Assembly (NCBI GenBank): GCA_020443345.1
Contig: JAGRIH010000013.1
Location: 2,324 to 45,505, forward strand
Direction of reading: 5' to 3'
DNA from: Halioglobus sp.
GTDB taxonomy: Bacteria; Pseudomonadota; Gammaproteobacteria; Pseudomonadales; Halieaceae
Length of the DNA: 43,182 bases
Positions 28,622 to 36,966 of the stretch are shown here, piece by piece. Each line of letters begins with the position of its first letter. Positions within the stretch are counted from its first letter, which is position 1. A model generated the notes under the pieces. That model saw nothing but the letters and a program-made list of their open reading frames with translations, was not told where the DNA came from and did no database searches. The translations under genes were made by a program, and so were the position numbers.

Positions 28622-29491
28622 TCACTGCAGCTCTCTGTGCCGTACCTGGATACTGGGAAACTGCTCCCGATAGTGTCGGAACAATCGGTCGGCCAAATAT
28701 ACTGACCGATGTTGGCCGCCGGTACAACCCACTGCAACAGTCATGTAGCTGCGGTTGCTATCCCTGTAGTGGGGCAGCCAGTGGTCCAGGTAGTGACAGA
28801 TGTCATCGTACAACTGGCCGGTCATGGTATGGGATTCAAGAAAGCTGCGCACCGCCGCGTCAAGCCCGCTTTTGCGTCGCAGTTCGCTCACCCAATAGGG
28901 GTTGGGCAGCATGCGCACGTCAAACACCAGATCCGCATCGACCGGTACGCCGCGCTTGAAACCGAAGGACTGCACCAGGATCGACATGCTGCCCTTGCTG
29001 GCTCCGAGCAGCTTCTGCCGGATACTGTCGCGCAGTTCGTGGACGGTCATGTGGCTGGTATCCAGCACCAGCGACGCGCTGCCGGAGATGCTGCCCAGCA
29101 CTTCGCGTTCCCGCTCGATCGCCTCGGCCAGGGAGGTATCGGCACTGCTCAGAGGGTGCCGGCGGCGAGTTTCACTGAAGCGCCGCACGAGTGTGGCGTC
29201 GTCCGCGTCGAGAAACAGGATGCGGTGCTCCACAGTGGCCGGCAGGGAGTCCATGATGGTGCTGAAGCTCTCCAGACCCAGGCAGGCATTGCGCGCGTCG
29301 ATGCACACGGCGGTACCGCAAAAAGCGCTGAACCCCGGGCTGCTCGACTCCAGTACCAGCGCAGGCAGCAGTGCGACCGGCAGATTGTCTATGCAGTAGT
29401 AGCCTTCATCTTCGAGTTGATGCAGCGCGGTGCTCTTGCCGGAACCCGATCGGCCGCTGATGATAATCAGTTGTATACCGCCAGCGCTCAT
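28622..29491 (-). CDS. rapZ: RNase adaptor protein RapZ
   Basis: In enterobacteria RapZ binds the small RNAs GlmY/GlmZ and glucosamine-6-phosphate and directs RNase E to GlmZ, controlling GlmS. The 289-residue protein has the P-loop ISGRSGSGKST (11-21), YYCIDNLPVALLP, the Walker-B-like ILFLDADD and the C-terminal RNA/metabolite domain with FGFKRGVPVDADLVFDVR and GCTGGQHRSVYLADRL. Its ATG overlaps the ptsN stop (ATGA). No GlmY/GlmZ-like RNA is seen in the window, so the regulatory target here is inferred from family knowledge only. Confidence 0.96.
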   Translation of the reverse strand: MSAGGIQLIIISGRSGSGKSTALHQLEDEGYYCIDNLPVALLPALVLESSSPGFSAFCGTAVCIDARNACLGLESFSTIMDSLPATVEHRILFLDADDATLVRRFSETRRRHPLSSADTSLAEAIEREREVLGSISGSASLVLDTSHMTVHELRDSIRQKLLGASKGSMSILVQSFGFKRGVPVDADLVFDVRMLPNPYWVSELRRKSGLDAAVRSFLESHTMTGQLYDDICHYLDHWLPHYRDSNRSYMTVAVGCTGGQHRSVYLADRLFRHYREQFPSIQVRHRELQ

Positions 29492-29946
29492 TGCGGGGGA
29501 CGTGTCGCGATATCGTATAATTGCCGGTTGTCGCGGGCCTCCCGTAGTCGCTGGCAGAAGTCGGCGCGGCTGAACAGCCGCGCGACGTGGGCGAGGATAT
29601 CCAGATGCTGCTGGTTGGCCTCGCCGGGCACCAGCAGCACGAACAGCAGATCGACCGGTTGGTCATCGGGGGCGTCAAAGTCGATCGGGTCCTGCAGGGT
29701 GAGCAGGGTGCCCAGGGGGTCCGGGCAGCTTTCCACGCGGCAGTGGGGGATGGCGATACCCTGGCCGAGGCCGGTGCTGCCCAGCTTTTCCCGCGCGATG
29801 AGGTGGTCGAACACCTCGTCGTAGGTCAGGGTCGGCTGATCCTCGCTAATGATTCGGGCGATGGTTTCAAACAGTCTTTTTTTGCTGACGCCCGGGGCGC
29901 AGCAAACCGTGCGCCCCGGAGTCAGTATGTCGCTGAGGGTTTGCAT
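29488..29946 (-). CDS. ptsN: nitrogen-PTS EIIA protein PtsN
   Basis: PtsN (EIIA-Ntr) is the terminal phosphoacceptor of the nitrogen PTS; its phosphorylation state regulates potassium transport and other enzymes by protein contact. The 152-residue protein carries the phosphorylated His68 in GQGIAIPHCR, and REKLGSTGLG just before it is typical. The C-terminal half has PVDLLFVLLVPGEANQQHLDILA, matching the family. ATG 29946 lies 11 bases after the hpf stop. It is coupled to rapZ. It shares the cluster with sigma-54 (rpoN), as in most gammaproteobacteria. Confidence 0.96.
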   Translation of the reverse strand: MQTLSDILTPGRTVCCAPGVSKKRLFETIARIISEDQPTLTYDEVFDHLIAREKLGSTGLGQGIAIPHCRVESCPDPLGTLLTLQDPIDFDAPDDQPVDLLFVLLVPGEANQQHLDILAHVARLFSRADFCQRLREARDNRQLYDIATRPPQ

Positions 29947-29957
29947 CGAAGCAGCGT

Positions 29958-30245
29958 CTAGTGCCCCCGACTTTTCTGTTTGTGCTTGATGAGTTGGCGG
30001 TCCAGTTTATCGGTCAGGGCATCGATGGCGGCGTACATGTCTTCTGATTCGGCCTGGGCAAAAATATCGGCGCCGGAGATGTGCAGTGTCGCCTCGGCCT
30101 TCTGCACCATTTTCTCTACGATCAAAGTCACCTGAGTATTGCTGATCTGGTCGAAATGTCGCTGCAGACGCTCGAATTTGTTTTCCACATACTCCCGCAA
30201 TGGCGTTGTAACATCCACATGGTGACCACTGACATTCAGTTGCAT
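29958..30245 (-). CDS. hpf: short ribosome hibernation-promoting factor
   Basis: HPF binds the 30S decoding region of idle ribosomes and helps form 100S dimers. The 95-residue short form (no C-terminal dimerisation domain) begins MQLNVSGHHVDVTTPLREYV and has KFERLQRHF, VEKMVQKAEATLHISG and AIDALTDKLDRQLIKHK, the basic helix that binds 16S rRNA. ATG 30245 has AAGGAGC upstream. The long in-frame extension overlaps rpoN and is not coding. It follows rpoN by 80 bases that contain two palindromes. The short form implies a separate RMF-type partner, which is not in this window. Confidence 0.95.
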   Translation of the reverse strand: MQLNVSGHHVDVTTPLREYVENKFERLQRHFDQISNTQVTLIVEKMVQKAEATLHISGADIFAQAESEDMYAAIDALTDKLDRQLIKHKQKSRGH

Positions 30246-30267
30246 AAGTAGCTCCTTTTCACGTTGA

Positions 30268-30298
30268 ATCGGGCCGGGCCCGATACCGGCAATGCCGG
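30268..30298. repeat. two adjacent palindromes between rpoN and hpf
   Basis: ATCGGGCC and GGCCCGAT (30268-30284) form a perfect 8-bp palindrome around a single base, and CCGGC/GCCGG (30286-30298) forms a second one beside it. They sit in the rpoN-hpf gap, just before the hpf ribosome-binding site on the minus strand. Neither has a T-run, so they may be RNA stabilisers, an attenuator or an operator. Confidence 0.4.
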
Positions 30299-30325
30299 AT
30301 TTAAACTGTCGCCCTGCGGCTAAGT

Positions 30326-31819
30326 CTACACCAATCTCTTGCGTTCGTTGGACGGCGGTATAAACAGGGTATCCCGGTATTTGGCGATAGTGCGCCGCGC
30401 CACCTTGATTCCCTGCTCTTCGAGGAGTTGCGTGATTTTGTTGTCGCTCAGCGGTTTGCGCGGATTCTCCGCCGCCACCAGTTTCTTGATCAGCGCGCGT
30501 ATCGCCGTCGAGGAGCACTCGCCGCCGGCAGTGGTCGACACATGGCTGGAGAAAAAGTACTTCAGTTCGAAAATACCGCGCGGCGTATGCATGTATTTCT
30601 GCGTAGTGACACGAGAGATGGTGGATTCGTGCATCTCCACCGCCTCGGCTATGTCGTGTAGTACCAGGGGCTTCATGGCCTCGGCGCCGTGCTCGAGGAA
30701 GTTGCGCTGGTGTTCGACGATCCTGGTGGCCACCTTCATCAGGGTTTCGTTGCGGCTGTGCAGGCTCTTCAGGAACCAGCGCGCCTCCTGCAGGTTGTCG
30801 CGCAGAAACGTGTTGTCCGCGCCGCTGTCGGCGCGCTTTATGAGACTGGCATAGTTGCTGTTGATGCGCAGTTTGGGTGCGATATCCGGATTGAGTTCAA
30901 CCAGCCAGCGACCATTTTTCTTGGACACGAAGACGTCGGGAACGATATATTCAACGGCGTCGGGTACCGCCGATTGGCCGGGATTGGGGTCCAGCGACTG
31001 GATGAGCGCCAGGACTTGTTTCAGTTCATCTTCGCTGAGCCGCATGCGCCGCATGATCTGGTTGAAATCGCCGCTGCCCAGCTGCGTGAGGTGCCGGCTC
31101 AGAATCGTCCTGGCCTGTTCCAGCCAGGCCGTGGTGGGCGGCAGTTGCTGTAACTGCACCAGCAGACACTCCTGCAGGTTTCGGGTGCACACGCCAGCGG
31201 GTTCGAACTGCTGCAGACGGTGCAACACCGCCACCACTTCATCCAGGTCGATGTCCAGTTCCGCCGATAGCGATTCATGAATCTCTTCCAGCGGCTGGAG
31301 CAGGCGCCCATTGCCGTCAGTGGCATCGATGATGGCCAGCGCGATCAGGCGGTCAGTGTCGGACAGTCGCGTAAGACCCAGTTGCCACAGCAGTTGCTCG
31401 CGCAGCGATGCATCACTGGTGTTGCGGCTTTCAAAGTCAGCCTCCGCAAAGTCCTCGCCGGCCGGCGCAGGCGCGGAGGCAGAGGGCAGCAGGTCGTCCC
31501 ACTGCGTGTCGACCGGCAGGTCGTCGGACAGCAGCTTGCCATCCCATTCGGTGTCGTCACCGGCAGATTCTCTGGAGGAGAGCTCCGCGTCCTGCGGCGA
31601 CTGGTTCTCGCCCGAGCGCTCGTCCGGCTGGCTCGGCTTGTCCGGGTCCGTCGAGCCCTCGTCCTCCTCGGCCACTTCAAGCAGCGGATTGCTGTCCAGG
31701 GCCTGTTGAATCTCCTGCTGCAAGTCCATGGTTGACAGTTGCAGCAGCCGTATCGCCTGCTGCAGTTGAGGCGTCATGGTCAACTGCTGGCCGAGTTTGA
31801 GCTGAAGCGACTGTTTCAT
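30326..31819 (-). CDS. rpoN: RNA polymerase sigma-54 factor
   Basis: RpoN directs RNA polymerase to -24/-12 promoters that need AAA+ activators. The 497-residue protein has the glutamine-rich region I ([28 protein letters not shown]), an acidic region II, the core-binding domain (about 120-300), the helix-turn-helix region and the RpoN box [10 protein letters not shown] near 473-482. ATG 31819 gives the canonical N-terminus. A sigma-70-type promoter is seen 54 bases upstream in the lptB-rpoN gap. The gene leads rpoN-hpf-ptsN-rapZ-ptsO, the standard arrangement. Confidence 0.97.
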   Translation of the reverse strand: MKQSLQLKLGQQLTMTPQLQQAIRLLQLSTMDLQQEIQQALDSNPLLEVAEEDEGSTDPDKPSQPDERSGENQSPQDAELSSRESAGDDTEWDGKLLSDDLPVDTQWDDLLPSASAPAPAGEDFAEADFESRNTSDASLREQLLWQLGLTRLSDTDRLIALAIIDATDGNGRLLQPLEEIHESLSAELDIDLDEVVAVLHRLQQFEPAGVCTRNLQECLLVQLQQLPPTTAWLEQARTILSRHLTQLGSGDFNQIMRRMRLSEDELKQVLALIQSLDPNPGQSAVPDAVEYIVPDVFVSKKNGRWLVELNPDIAPKLRINSNYASLIKRADSGADNTFLRDNLQEARWFLKSLHSRNETLMKVATRIVEHQRNFLEHGAEAMKPLVLHDIAEAVEMHESTISRVTTQKYMHTPRGIFELKYFFSSHVSTTAGGECSSTAIRALIKKLVAAENPRKPLSDNKITQLLEEQGIKVARRTIAKYRDTLFIPPSNERKRLV

Positions 31820-31872
31820 GTATGCAGTGCGTGTACCCTGTTATGCGGTGCGTCTAAGATAATAGCAGGGTC

Positions 31873-31902
31873 AGTGTAGCCCCGGGAGATGGCGCGTGGC
31901 AA
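31873..31902 (-). promoter_or_regulatory. promoter of rpoN
   Basis: On the minus strand TTGCCA (31902-31897; five of six consensus matches) is followed by an 18-base spacer and TACACT (31878-31873). The -10 has four of six matches. It lies in the 168-base lptB-rpoN gap, which otherwise holds no gene, and would let rpoN be expressed apart from the lpt genes. Confidence 0.5.
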
Positions 31903-31987
31903 CACCTTGGCGCGGAAATTGCTTGTTGCAGAGGCGCTGCGTGGAATGGGTCTGCGAGTCGGTCGACGGGCTGCCCTTTTCCGGGTG

Positions 31988-32713
31988 TTACATGTGGAAA
32001 TTATCGCCGAGGTAAACCTTGCGCACCCGCTCGTTACCCAGAACATCTGCCGCAGTGCCAGACGCGATGATGTGTCCGTCTCCCACGATATAGGCTTTCC
32101 TGCAAATATCCAGGGTGTCGCGCACGTTGTGGTCGGTGATGAGCACGCCGATGTTCCGGTCGCGCAGGTGATTGATGATCTGCTTGATATCGATGACGGA
32201 TATCGGATCGACGCCGGCGAACGGCTCATCCAATAGGATGAAGGCCGGCTCCGTGGCCAGCGCCCGGGCGATTTCGATGCGGCGGCGCTCGCCCCCGGAC
32301 AGAGACTGGCCGAGGCTGTCGCGCAGGTGCTCTACATGGAATTCCTCGAGCAGTTCGTCGCGCCGTTCCAGGCGCTGCCTTTTGTTGAGGTCGGCGCGGG
32401 TTTCCAAAATGGCGAGGATGTTGTCGCCCACGGTCAGTTTGCGGAAGATTGATGCCTCCTGGGGGAGGTAGCCGATGCCGCGACGCGCGCGCTGGTGCAT
32501 GGTCAGTGCCGTGATATCCGTATCGTCGATGGAGATGCGGCCGCGATCGGCCCGGATAATGCCGATGATCATGTAGAAACACGTGGTTTTTCCCGCGCCG
32601 TTGGGGCCCAGCAGGCCCACGACCTGGCCGCTGTCGATTTCCAGGGAAACATCCTGCACCACTTCCCTGCCGCGGTAGGCTTTGGCCAGATTAGTCGCCC
32701 GAAGCTGTGCCAT
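31988..32713 (-). CDS. lptB: LPS export ATP-binding protein LptB
   Basis: LptB is the ATPase that powers LptFG extraction of lipopolysaccharide from the inner membrane. The 241-residue ABC protein has the same length as E. coli LptB. It shows Walker [15 protein letters not shown] near residues 38-51, the Q-loop region, the signature [16 protein letters not shown], Walker [14 protein letters not shown] and the H-loop [13 protein letters not shown] 32713 ([16 protein letters not shown]) is preferred over ATG 32725, matching family N-termini. It overlaps lptA by 23 bases. LptC, its usual bitopic partner gene, is not in its normal place. Confidence 0.96.
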   Translation of the reverse strand: MAQLRATNLAKAYRGREVVQDVSLEIDSGQVVGLLGPNGAGKTTCFYMIIGIIRADRGRISIDDTDITALTMHQRARRGIGYLPQEASIFRKLTVGDNILAILETRADLNKRQRLERRDELLEEFHVEHLRDSLGQSLSGGERRRIEIARALATEPAFILLDEPFAGVDPISVIDIKQIINHLRDRNIGVLITDHNVRDTLDICRKAYIVGDGHIIASGTAADVLGNERVRKVYLGDNFHM

Positions 32714-33323
32714 CGGCGTCCCCATCCGTCTGGTCCGTTACAGTGGCGGCGGGGGGCTGCTGGTCCTTTCTGGCCGCCGGCAGGGCTTTTTCCTGCATGC
32801 TCGGCTGAATGACCACCTGCACGCGGTTACCCTCGAGCGTCTGGTCAGAATCAGCTTTGACCAGTTGCTCGGCGATGAAGTAATCGATGGAGTCCCCCGT
32901 CACCATGGAGCCCTCCTGCTCGATACGCGCATTGGCCTGCAAATGGACTCGTTCTTCGCTCTGGTAGTATTCGATGACGCCGGCCTGGGCGTGCACCGGA
33001 CCTTTGTCCACGTCCGGACGTTGGCGCAGCTTGGCGGGACTGCCCTGGGCCACAATTTTGTCGGCCTGCTCGCGCAAGTGGTAGATGGTGAGGGTGTCTG
33101 CCTGAATGTGCATACTACCCTGGTTCATCTGCACATTGCCGCTGTAGACGGTGACGCCCTGCCGGTCATCGCGCAGCGCTTTGTCGGCACTGATGTGAAT
33201 CGGTTGTGCGCGGTCATCCGGCAGGGCAAACGTGGGGTCTGCCGCCACAATGAGCCACGCCAACACGACAGCAACTGATGCCGGCAGGCGCGGGAGACGT
33301 CCCTCAGCGCTGCGTTGGTACAT
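32691..33323 (-). CDS. lptA: periplasmic LPS bridge protein LptA
   Basis: LptA forms the periplasmic bridge carrying LPS from LptC to LptDE. The 210-residue protein has a Sec signal peptide (about residues 1-33, core [17 protein letters not shown]). The OstA-type beta-jellyroll follows with [45 protein letters not shown] and ITGDSIDYF-like [11 protein letters not shown] hydrophilic tail of about 30 residues follows. It starts at ATG 33323, only 90 bases after kdsC. The lptC gene, normally between them, is absent. No LptC domain is fused to LptA. Confidence 0.92.
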   Translation of the reverse strand: MYQRSAEGRLPRLPASVAVVLAWLIVAADPTFALPDDRAQPIHISADKALRDDRQGVTVYSGNVQMNQGSMHIQADTLTIYHLREQADKIVAQGSPAKLRQRPDVDKGPVHAQAGVIEYYQSEERVHLQANARIEQEGSMVTGDSIDYFIAEQLVKADSDQTLEGNRVQVVIQPSMQEKALPAARKDQQPPAATVTDQTDGDADGTASGD

Positions 33324-33414
33324 AAATGCTCTCCACGTTGAGATGGGTTGGGCGCGCAGCGCTGCGTGCTGTCGACGGCAGGCCCGGGGTCGGGTGGTTC
33401 TGTACAGCGTGCAT
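33304..33414 (-). other. 36-codon open frame in the lptC slot
   Basis: An ATG overlapping the kdsC stop (TGATG), where a coupled gene would start, opens a 36-codon frame ending inside the lptA start region. Its protein (MHAVQNHPTPGLPST at the start, [11 protein letters not shown] near the end) has no membrane helix and no recognisable LptC feature. It may be chance, a leader, or what is left of lptC; coding is not established. Confidence 0.15.
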
Positions 33415-33935
33415 CAGCCAAACGCCTCCAGCGCGGTCGACAACTGCCCGCGCGCCGACAGCAGAAACTCGCAGGCCTCGCGCACCGCACCGCGCCCACC
33501 TGCGCGTTGACTGCGCCAATCCGCGGCATCGCGCACGGTGTCGCAGGCATCGGCTACCGTCATGCCCAGGCCGGCAACAGCGATTGCGGCCAGATCGGGC
33601 AGGTCATCTCCCATATAGGCACAGTCCTGTAAGGGGATTGCATATCGCTCACAGAGTTCCATCAGGGCCGTTTTTTTGTCCTCGCGCCCCTGAATTATAT
33701 CGGTGATGCCCAGTTCGCCGGCACGCCGCGCGACAATCTCCGACTGCCGCCCCGTAATAATGGCGATGCGCACACCCGCCGCCTGCAACAGCTTGATACC
33801 CAGGCCGTCTTTGATGTCGAAAGCCTTGAGTTCCTCGCCGTTGTCGCCATAGTAGATACGCCCATCGGTAAGGACTCCGTCCACATCGAGAGCCAGCAGG
33901 TGGATATTGGCGGCGTTAGCCTGTGTGGTAGACAT
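33414..33935 (-). CDS. kdsC: 3-deoxy-D-manno-octulosonate 8-phosphate phosphatase
   Basis: KdsC removes phosphate from KDO 8-phosphate in the pathway to lipid A core KDO. The 173-residue HAD-superfamily protein lacks a cap domain, as expected. Motif I is LDVDGVLTDGRIYY near 16-29, with catalytic aspartates 17 and 19. Motif II is IITGRQSEI, lysine is supplied by REDKKTAL, and motif IV is YMGDDLPDL. The C-terminal GGRGAVREACEFLL is also typical. ATG 33935 is preferred; the upstream extension overlaps kdsD. It lies 16 bases after the kdsD stop. Confidence 0.96.
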   Translation of the reverse strand: MSTTQANAANIHLLALDVDGVLTDGRIYYGDNGEELKAFDIKDGLGIKLLQAAGVRIAIITGRQSEIVARRAGELGITDIIQGREDKKTALMELCERYAIPLQDCAYMGDDLPDLAAIAVAGLGMTVADACDTVRDAADWRSQRAGGRGAVREACEFLLSARGQLSTALEAFG

Positions 33936-33951
33936 CTGTGACGGTTCCGTT

Positions 33952-34932
33952 TCAGGCAATCCCCGCATGCAGCAGGTCGATCAAGTGAATCACGCCGACC
34001 ATCTCGCCGGGTTCGTCAAAAACCACCAGTGAGCTGATCTTGTTTTCCTCCATGATGCGCAGTGCTTCGGCCGCCAGCATGTCAGTGTTGGCACTTTTCG
34101 CGCCGCGCGTCATGAGCCTGGACATGTGCGTCTCGTTGATGTCGATGCGCTGATCCAGCGTGCGGCGCAGGTCGCCGTCGGTGAACACCCCGACCAGTGC
34201 TCCATCGTCTCCGACAACGGTGGTCATCCCCAGGCCTTTTTTGCTGATCTCCAGCAGTGCCGCTGCAAGCGTGGTGTCCGGGCGCACCCGGGGAATGGCA
34301 TCGCCGCTGCGCATGACATCGGCCACTTTCAGCAGCAACTTTTTGCCCAGGGTGCCGCCGGGATGGGAGAAGGCGAAGTCTTCCGCGGTAAAGCCGCGCG
34401 CCTCCAGCAGAGCGATAGCCAGCGCATCTCCCATCACCAGTGCCGTGGTGGTGCTCGAAGTCGGTGCGAGGTCCAGTGGGCAGGCTTCGGTTTCAACCCC
34501 GGTGTCCAGATGCACATCGGAGGCCAGGGCCAGCACCGACTGGTCGTTGCCCGTCATGCTCACCAGAGGAATGCCCAGCCTTTTCAGCAGCGGCAGCAAG
34601 GTGATGATCTCGTTTACGTTGCCACTGTTGGACAGCGCCACGACCGCATCGAGGGCCGTGATCATACCCATATCGCCGTGGCTGGCTTCCCCCGGATGCA
34701 CGAAGAAGGCGGGTGTTCCGGTGCTGGCCAGTGTGGCGGCGATTTTGCGCGCAATGTGTCCCGACTTTCCCATACCCGTGACGATAACACGGCCCTGGAC
34801 CTGCAGCAGCAGTTCGCAGGCGCGGTCAAACTCAGCGCCGATGCGCTGCTCCAGTGCGGCCACCGCAGCCGCCTCCATGGCGATGGTGCGCTGTGCGGAA
34901 CGAACGTGGCTGATCGCGCTTTTTTTTGACAT
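33952..34932 (-). CDS. kdsD: D-arabinose 5-phosphate isomerase
   Basis: KdsD interconverts ribulose 5-phosphate and arabinose 5-phosphate, the first step to KDO. The 326-residue protein has an N-terminal SIS domain with VIVTGMGKSGHIARKIAATLASTGTPAFFVHPGEASHGDMG (about 49-89), including the active-site lysine and histidine, and SNSGNVNEI. Two C-terminal CBS motifs (about 205-326) contain GVFTDGDLRR and VVFDEPGEMVGVIHLIDLL. ATG 34932 starts MSKKSAI. The gene begins 28 bases from a MITE-like element that separates it from yrbG. Confidence 0.97.
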   Translation of the reverse strand: MSKKSAISHVRSAQRTIAMEAAAVAALEQRIGAEFDRACELLLQVQGRVIVTGMGKSGHIARKIAATLASTGTPAFFVHPGEASHGDMGMITALDAVVALSNSGNVNEIITLLPLLKRLGIPLVSMTGNDQSVLALASDVHLDTGVETEACPLDLAPTSSTTTALVMGDALAIALLEARGFTAEDFAFSHPGGTLGKKLLLKVADVMRSGDAIPRVRPDTTLAAALLEISKKGLGMTTVVGDDGALVGVFTDGDLRRTLDQRIDINETHMSRLMTRGAKSANTDMLAAEALRIMEENKISSLVVFDEPGEMVGVIHLIDLLHAGIA

Positions 34933-34959
34933 AAAAAGGCTCAGGCTACTACATAATGT

Positions 34960-35128
34960 CTAGGAGCCTGTCGGACTCAGGATGATTCTACTGCGGCGGC
35001 GGGAAATTGGTCTATTTTTCCGCGTATTTTCGTTACATAGGCACCACTATGCGCCTCAAATACGCGAAAAACTATCCTCGATTTCCCACTCACCTCGTGA
35101 CGAACCCCTAAGTCCGACAGGCTCCTAG
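34960..35128. mobile_element. 161-bp MITE-like palindromic element with CTAG target duplication
   Basis: The element (34964-35124) has 14-bp perfect terminal inverted repeats, GAGCCTGTCGGACT (34964-34977) and its complement (35111-35124). Each is flanked by CTAG (34960-34963, 35125-35128), a plausible 4-bp target duplication. Including flanks, the inverted match is 19 bp. Inside, GGGAAAT/ATTTCCC (35001-35007, 35081-35087), CGCGTATTT/AAATACGCG (35021-35029, 35058-35066) and CATAG/CTATG nest into one long hairpin. There is no coding frame, so it would be non-autonomous and moved by a transposase in trans. The yrbG stop TAG lies in the right CTAG copy. No second copy is in the window. Confidence 0.75.
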
Positions 35129-36099
35129 AGACTCAGGTACAGCCAGTAATAATACAGTGCGTAGAATGACACTAACAAGACTCCGGCGGTGCGGCCCAGG
35201 TAGGAACGGCCCGCCGGCGCTTTGCGTCGCCTGCGGCTGGCGTATATGGCCGCCGCGACAAACAGGGTCAGGAACGTCATGGCGGGATAATCGCGGTAGA
35301 GCACGGCTCGCTCCAGATTCTGTGGCGCGATGATGCCGGGCAACGCCATCACCACCAACAGGTTGAACAGGTTGGACCCGATCACGTTGCCCAGGGCGAT
35401 CTCTGTATGACCGCGCAGCGCGCTGGCGATGGTGGCGGCCAGCTCCGGCAGGCTGGTGCCCACGGCGATGATGGTCAACCCAATCACGAGTTCGGAGACG
35501 CCGAGCTGCTGCGCGGTGACCACCGAGCCCCAGACCAGCATGCGCGAACTGACCACGAGCAGTATCAGGCCTGCACTGAAACTGAGCCACGCGCGCAGGG
35601 GTCGCAGGTGCGGCAGTGGTTCCTCGCCCATTTCTCCAGCGAGGATGGCGTCGTGAGTCTGGCTGCGTACCATATGCGTCAGGATCAGGACCAGTGCGCC
35701 CACCATCAGACAGCCGTCCAGGCGGGAGAGCACGCCATCCCACAACAGCGCGGCGCAGCCCCCGGTGGCGACCAGCAGCGCCGGTACTTCCTTCTTGATA
35801 CAGCTTTGGTGCACGATCAACGGGGCTATCAGTACGGTAATACCCAGTACCATGCCGATGTTGGCGATATTCGAGCCGATGGCATTGCCGATCGCCAGCG
35901 GGCCCGCGCCGGACACAGAAGCAGTGATGGATACCAGGACCTCGGGAGCAGAAGTCCCCAGGGAAACGATGGTTAAACCGATGACAACGGGGGGCATTCC
36001 CAGGTTTTCGGCAATGGATGCGGCTCCCGCAACAAACAGGTCGGCGCTCCAGATCAATATGACGAAACCCATTAGAATGCTGGCCGCTGCTAACAGCAT
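35125..36099 (-). CDS. yrbG: calcium/sodium antiporter, YrbG family
   Basis: This inner-membrane cation exchanger belongs to the CaCA family and is expected to exchange Ca2+ for Na+ or H+. The 324-residue protein has two inverted halves, each with the alpha-repeat pattern. In the first half these are GTSAPEVLVSITAS (48-61) and GNAIGSNIANIGMVLG; in the second, GTSLPELAATIAS and GNVIGSNLFNLLVVM. About ten membrane helices are visible. In E. coli yrbG precedes kdsD in one operon; here a MITE-like element separates them. The stop codon lies in the CTAG copy at the element's edge, so the protein's end is not changed by the insertion. Confidence 0.94.
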   Translation of the reverse strand: MLLAAASILMGFVILIWSADLFVAGAASIAENLGMPPVVIGLTIVSLGTSAPEVLVSITASVSGAGPLAIGNAIGSNIANIGMVLGITVLIAPLIVHQSCIKKEVPALLVATGGCAALLWDGVLSRLDGCLMVGALVLILTHMVRSQTHDAILAGEMGEEPLPHLRPLRAWLSFSAGLILLVVSSRMLVWGSVVTAQQLGVSELVIGLTIIAVGTSLPELAATIASALRGHTEIALGNVIGSNLFNLLVVMALPGIIAPQNLERAVLYRDYPAMTFLTLFVAAAIYASRRRRKAPAGRSYLGRTAGVLLVSFYALYYYWLYLSL

Positions 36100-36250
36100 A
36101 TCGACAAATTTCCTGTTAAAGTACGTGTCGCGCTGTGCGCCGGTACATCAGCGGACCGCCGGAACTGCGATGACGTGCCCGTGGTCCAACATTGCGGGGA
36201 CTGCGGGCTGCCGGGGTGATGGATAGTGCGCTCGCCCGGCGCGGATTATA

Positions 36251-36265
36251 CAACCCATTGGGTTG
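36251..36265. promoter_or_regulatory. palindrome upstream of mlaC
   Basis: CAACCC and GGGTTG form a perfect 6-bp inverted repeat around ATT, directly after a TATACA (-10 like, 36246-36251). It is 38 bases before the mlaC GTG. The position would suit an operator overlapping a promoter; the regulator is unknown. The remainder of the yrbG-mlaC gap (36100-36303) shows no gene or mlaD remnant. Confidence 0.3.
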
Positions 36266-36303
36266 CAGTGTAGTAAGAAATTCTAATTTCAGGAGATGGA
36301 ACA

Positions 36304-36966
36304 GTGCGTCGTTTGATCGCAGTTTGGCTGGGGCTTGCGTGCCTGTTGGCAGCGGCCGCCAGCGCGCAGCAGGGAACTGCCGGCCAGAGCGCCTACGATG
36401 TGGTCGAGGACACCACGCGGCGGGTGATGGCGGTGGTGGTGCAGGCCAGCGAGTATGCCGAGGAGGACCCGGAGCGGTACTACCGTGCCGTGCACGAGAT
36501 TCTCGATCCGGTGATTGACTACCGGGGCTTTGCTCGCAGCGTGATGGGGCCCTATGCGAGCAGTGCACGTTATCGTTCACTGGACGCAGCGGGTCGCGGG
36601 CAACTGCGCGACCAGTTGGACCGTTTCACAGAGGTTATGCGCCTCGGTCTGGTGCGCACCTACAGCAAGGGACTGCTCGCGTTCGGTGGGTCGCGCATTG
36701 TGCTCGCGCAGCCTGCCGATGACGCCAGCGACAAGTCCCGGGTGTCGGTGCGGCAATTGATTTACAGCGAACAGGCTGAGCCCTATGTGGTGCTGTACCA
36801 AATGGGCAGGGACAAGTCCGGCGGCTGGCAGTTGCGCAACGTCATTATCGAGAGCGTTAACCTGGGCGAGATCTACCGCAGCCAGTTCGAAGCAGCAGCG
36901 CGCAAGTACGATGGCGATCTGGATGCTGTAATCGCCAACTGGACGACCGAGGAAGTTGAAACCTGA
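36304..36966 (+). CDS. mlaC: periplasmic phospholipid-transport protein MlaC
   Basis: MlaC shuttles phospholipids between the outer-membrane MlaA complex and the inner-membrane MlaFEDB transporter. The 220-residue protein has a signal peptide (MRRLIAVWLGLACLLAAAASA) and the Ttg2D/MlaC body: ILDPVIDYRGFARSVMG near 62-78, RFTEVMRLGLVRTYSKGLLAF, VRQLIYSEQAEPYVVLYQM and WQLRNVIIESVNLGEIYRSQF. GTG 36304 has AGGAGA 8 bases upstream. The usual neighbours mlaF, mlaE, mlaD (before) and mlaB (after) are missing; ibaG follows after 156 bases. Either the rest of the system lies elsewhere or this MlaC works alone. Confidence 0.93.
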   Translation: MRRLIAVWLGLACLLAAAASAQQGTAGQSAYDVVEDTTRRVMAVVVQASEYAEEDPERYYRAVHEILDPVIDYRGFARSVMGPYASSARYRSLDAAGRGQLRDQLDRFTEVMRLGLVRTYSKGLLAFGGSRIVLAQPADDASDKSRVSVRQLIYSEQAEPYVVLYQMGRDKSGGWQLRNVIIESVNLGEIYRSQFEAAARKYDGDLDAVIANWTTEEVET

